Shown in pieces: positions 62,150 through 64,000 of a DNA stretch of 64,000 nucleotides. Source of the DNA: Dehalococcoidia bacterium UBA2991 (GTDB lineage Bacteria; Chloroflexota; Dehalococcoidia; Tepidiformales; Tepidiformaceae); NCBI GenBank assembly GCA_002346645.1, contig DEAD01000001.1:1-64000 (forward strand). Direction: 5' to 3'. The position numbers and the translations under genes were made by a program. Under the pieces are notes generated by a model. It did not search any database. It saw only the letters and a list, made by a program, of their open reading frames with translations, and was not told the DNA's origin. The first letter of the stretch is position 1. Every line of letters begins with the position of its first letter.

Positions 62150-63798
62150 CAAGGTCCCCTCACGTATATGGCAACCAACTCTTGGTCTTGGCGCAGGGTA
62201 TTTCGTTCTGTAAACCACCGGACCAGATCGAGAAAGCCGTCAGGAGCACGGAATGCCTGCCCAATAACCCAACGCCCTTCGAGGGCAACAAATCCCTCCG
62301 GGGGAGGAGCATCAAGAGGCCAAACCACCACATTTGCATCAAGAGGCACCCGACTGGCCAGAGTAAGGGTGGGTGAGTTTCGGAAGGTCCATGTCAATTC
62401 ATCGCGGTATTGCTCATGGACCACCACGGAGGCCCGGGAATCGGTTGCTGTGAAAGCCACATCCCGAATTACACGAGCGGAGGAAGGACTAATCGGACCC
62501 GGAAGGGGCTCGCCAGATCCGCTCAACAAGACTCCGCTGGCACCGGTAATAAGCAGGCCCCCACCAGCAACGACAAAGGAAACCAAAGCGAGCAACGGCC
62601 CCTCTCGATTACGAGAAACGAGAGCGAAGACGAGAGACAAAACACCAACAAGAGCCAGGAATATAGGGATGGAGAGGAGAATCCACTCGTCAGCACTTCC
62701 ACTACGCCCCTCGTGAGCCCAATTACTAAGCACGAACAACCCTATCGCCGCCAGCCCAAATACAAGAGGCAGTTGAAATCTCTGCGAATTCCAGTTCACA
62801 GACATCAAGAATCCCAGGGCCCGCGAGAGAGCAGGACCCAGGAGAAAGCAGGAAAAAAGGGTGGCAGCACCTAAGGGGAAGGGGGAATTACTGGGAAGGG
62901 CGACCAGGAACCAAGTAAGGGAAACACCTGTCATTCCCAGACAAAGACTTTCCATAGCGGTAGGGGTACGTTTCTCAACACGAAAAGTCACCAGAAGCCA
63001 GACCCCAGCAATCACCCCACCTATCAGCAGAGGCAGCCCATAAAGAGCAGCCAGCTCAGCAGCGCTAAAGGCAGACCAATATTTCTCGAATCCTTCTACG
63101 AACAGCAGAAAAGGAGCTATCTGCAGTCCATCAATACCAACTCCAAACTGGAAACTCGTGAGAAACACACCAAGAAGAGCACCCAGGGCACCCCAGACAA
63201 GAGTCCGGCAATCAGGACGAGGCTCTCGTATAGCGGCTATCCCAACCGCAGCCAGAACAACTGGCAGGATGATTGGGCCAGCAGTCACAGCAAGAAAAGT
63301 AAGCAATACCCACAACCACGGAGGGGGGCGACTAGCGATTAGGGCAACTACCAGCCAAACGGCAATGGTTGTATCCCAGGCTGCGGCTGTGGCAGTTACT
63401 CCCAGGACAATGCCAATCGGATCCAGCCCCAACAAAAGCAGAGTGAGGAGAGAACCTCCTTCCCCAAGAGAACGGCGAAGCCGGAAAAGAGCGATGGGAA
63501 TGGTAAGCGTGGCAGCCAAAGCAATGGCCCTTACAGGCCTCTCAGACTCACTCAAGTTAAAAGTGAGCGCGGCAACTCCCTGAAACAATGTGGGGACGAA
63601 GCGAGAGTCTTCAATCCCTATGCTCGCTTGCCAAGCCCCAGACAGGTGTGCAAGTTCAGCACCTCCCACCGGGGCTCTCCAAACAAGCCCCACTCGCAGG
63701 AGAACGAAGAGCATCACCACAACCACCCAACCGAGGGCGGCCACCGAAAAGCTTCGATACCAGGAAGGCCAACCAGAAGAAAGAACCTGCCGAATCAT
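62149..63798 (-). CDS. polytopic membrane protein, GT-C-like, unrecognised
   Basis: A 549-aa protein with an N-terminal helix (~18-40), a short outer loop (GGAELAHLSGAWQASIG) and then 10-12 further helices, ending in a ~110-residue soluble domain (DSRASVVVHEQYRDELTW). The plan is that of GT-C glycosyltransferases, but the usual Asp-Glu/Asp-Asp first-loop motif is reduced to a lone Glu. I cannot assign a family. It is translationally coupled on both sides (ATGA with the upstream gene, TGATG with the Agl23-like gene), so it belongs to the same membrane system. Confidence 0.72.
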   Translation of the reverse strand: MIRQVLSSGWPSWYRSFSVAALGWVVVVMLFVLLRVGLVWRAPVGGAELAHLSGAWQASIGIEDSRFVPTLFQGVAALTFNLSESERPVRAIALAATLTIPIALFRLRRSLGEGGSLLTLLLLGLDPIGIVLGVTATAAAWDTTIAVWLVVALIASRPPPWLWVLLTFLAVTAGPIILPVVLAAVGIAAIREPRPDCRTLVWGALGALLGVFLTSFQFGVGIDGLQIAPFLLFVEGFEKYWSAFSAAELAALYGLPLLIGGVIAGVWLLVTFRVEKRTPTAMESLCLGMTGVSLTWFLVALPSNSPFPLGAATLFSCFLLGPALSRALGFLMSVNWNSQRFQLPLVFGLAAIGLFVLSNWAHEGRSGSADEWILLSIPIFLALVGVLSLVFALVSRNREGPLLALVSFVVAGGGLLITGASGVLLSGSGEPLPGPISPSSARVIRDVAFTATDSRASVVVHEQYRDELTWTFRNSPTLTLASRVPLDANVVVWPLDAPPPEGFVALEGRWVIGQAFRAPDGFLDLVRWFTERNTLRQDQELVAIYVRGP

Positions 63799-64000
63799 CG
63801 TGTGGCCACCGTCTCAGAGATTGGCACGCGAAAGACCGACACATTCCCCTCTACAAATACGGTGTCTAAGAACTCCCCAAAGGGAGGAAGAAGACCACCT
63901 GAATAAGCGGAGCGTTCCAACATGCCAACAACAACATAGGAGGCTCCAGTCTCCTGCAGTGCAGCAAGAACCTGAGCTTCCGAAGGGGCTGTATAGATGA
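63795..64000 (-). CDS. C-terminus of a DUF2298/Chlor_Arch_YYY-type membrane protein (partial)
   Basis: An open frame enters from the right edge and stops with TGA at 63797-63795, overlapping the next gene's ATG (ATGA). The 67 visible residues include EAQVLAALQETGASYVVVG, MLERSAYSGGLLPPFGEFL and GNVSVFRVPI. This matches the end of the Chlor_Arch_YYY (TIGR03662, DUF2298) proteins, which end in a YVYVG..ER..Y segment and a final strand. That family co-occurs with TIGR03663 proteins, as here. The assignment rests on the C-terminus only. Confidence 0.65.
   Translation of the reverse strand, partial: IYTAPSEAQVLAALQETGASYVVVGMLERSAYSGGLLPPFGEFLDTVFVEGNVSVFRVPISETVATR

Overview
The window looks like chromosomal DNA of a bacterium from the Chloroflexota, most likely a Dehalococcoidia/SAR202-type lineage. 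This is inferred, not proven. The grounds are: a linked Agl23-like (TIGR03663) protein and Chlor_Arch_YYY/DUF2298-type C-terminus, a pair known from Chloroflexota and archaea; a membrane protein with a baseplate-J-like domain of the kind common in Chloroflexota housekeeping operons; a DUF6159 membrane protein; and accessory genes (LLM flavin monooxygenase, family III CoA-transferases, an enolase-superfamily member, a halogenase-like flavoprotein) of the families reported as expanded in SAR202 genomes. The 16S rRNA 5' end at the left edge would settle the placement. There is no CRISPR array, insertion sequence, prophage or tRNA that I can support.

Layout. 1-460 (minus): 5' end of a 16S rRNA gene with a strong promoter, a boxA-like element and two tandem leader hairpins. 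506-2961 (minus): a CBS-domain membrane protein and a GlmU homologue whose uridyltransferase half looks decayed. 3167-22622 (plus): long, tightly overlapping housekeeping runs: alaS, baseplate-J-like protein, ruvX, mltG, aroE, unknown membrane protein, aroC, aroKB fusion, tgt; then topA, xerC, aroQ, pepP-like, efp, xseA, xseB, a formyltransferase and a zinc-ribbon protein. 22720-31133: a DUF6159 membrane protein and a catabolic/redox set (RraA-like, Zn-alcohol dehydrogenase, 2-hydroxyacid dehydrogenase, alpha/beta hydrolase, LLM monooxygenase, halogenase-like flavoprotein, MOSC protein). 31243-35434: nadA behind a perfect 21-bp inverted repeat, and two MFS transporters. 35503-41836: SnoaL-like protein, plsY, a PstS-like lipoprotein, two class III CoA-transferases and a beta-lactamase-fold esterase. 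41833-46142: complete late biotin pathway, bioA-bioF-bioD divergent from bioB. 46182-52714: enolase-superfamily enzyme, DCC-family protein, mutS-mutL, DUF1461-type membrane protein. 52824-56594 (minus): FmdB zinc ribbon, small ORF, hydrolase, and an orphan NuoE/NuoF-like pair. 56628-64000 (minus): a surface-glycan-type cluster of an FAD oxidoreductase, an AglD/LPG-synthase-like flippase, an Agl23-like GT-C protein with a C-terminal NHL propeller, another polytopic membrane protein and the C-terminus of a YYY/DUF2298-type protein.

Three window-scale signals stand out. (1) The plus strand is C/T-rich to the left of about 33.9 kb and G/A-rich to the right of about 34.1 kb, in genes of both orientations, suggesting a change of replication direction or an old inversion joint. 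(2) At least six genes have a TANNNT -10 box 6-7 nt before the start codon and no Shine-Dalgarno sequence, a signature of leaderless transcripts. (3) Two enzymes, GlmU and the NuoF-like protein, have lost coherent sets of catalytic or metal-binding residues while the rest of the protein is conserved.
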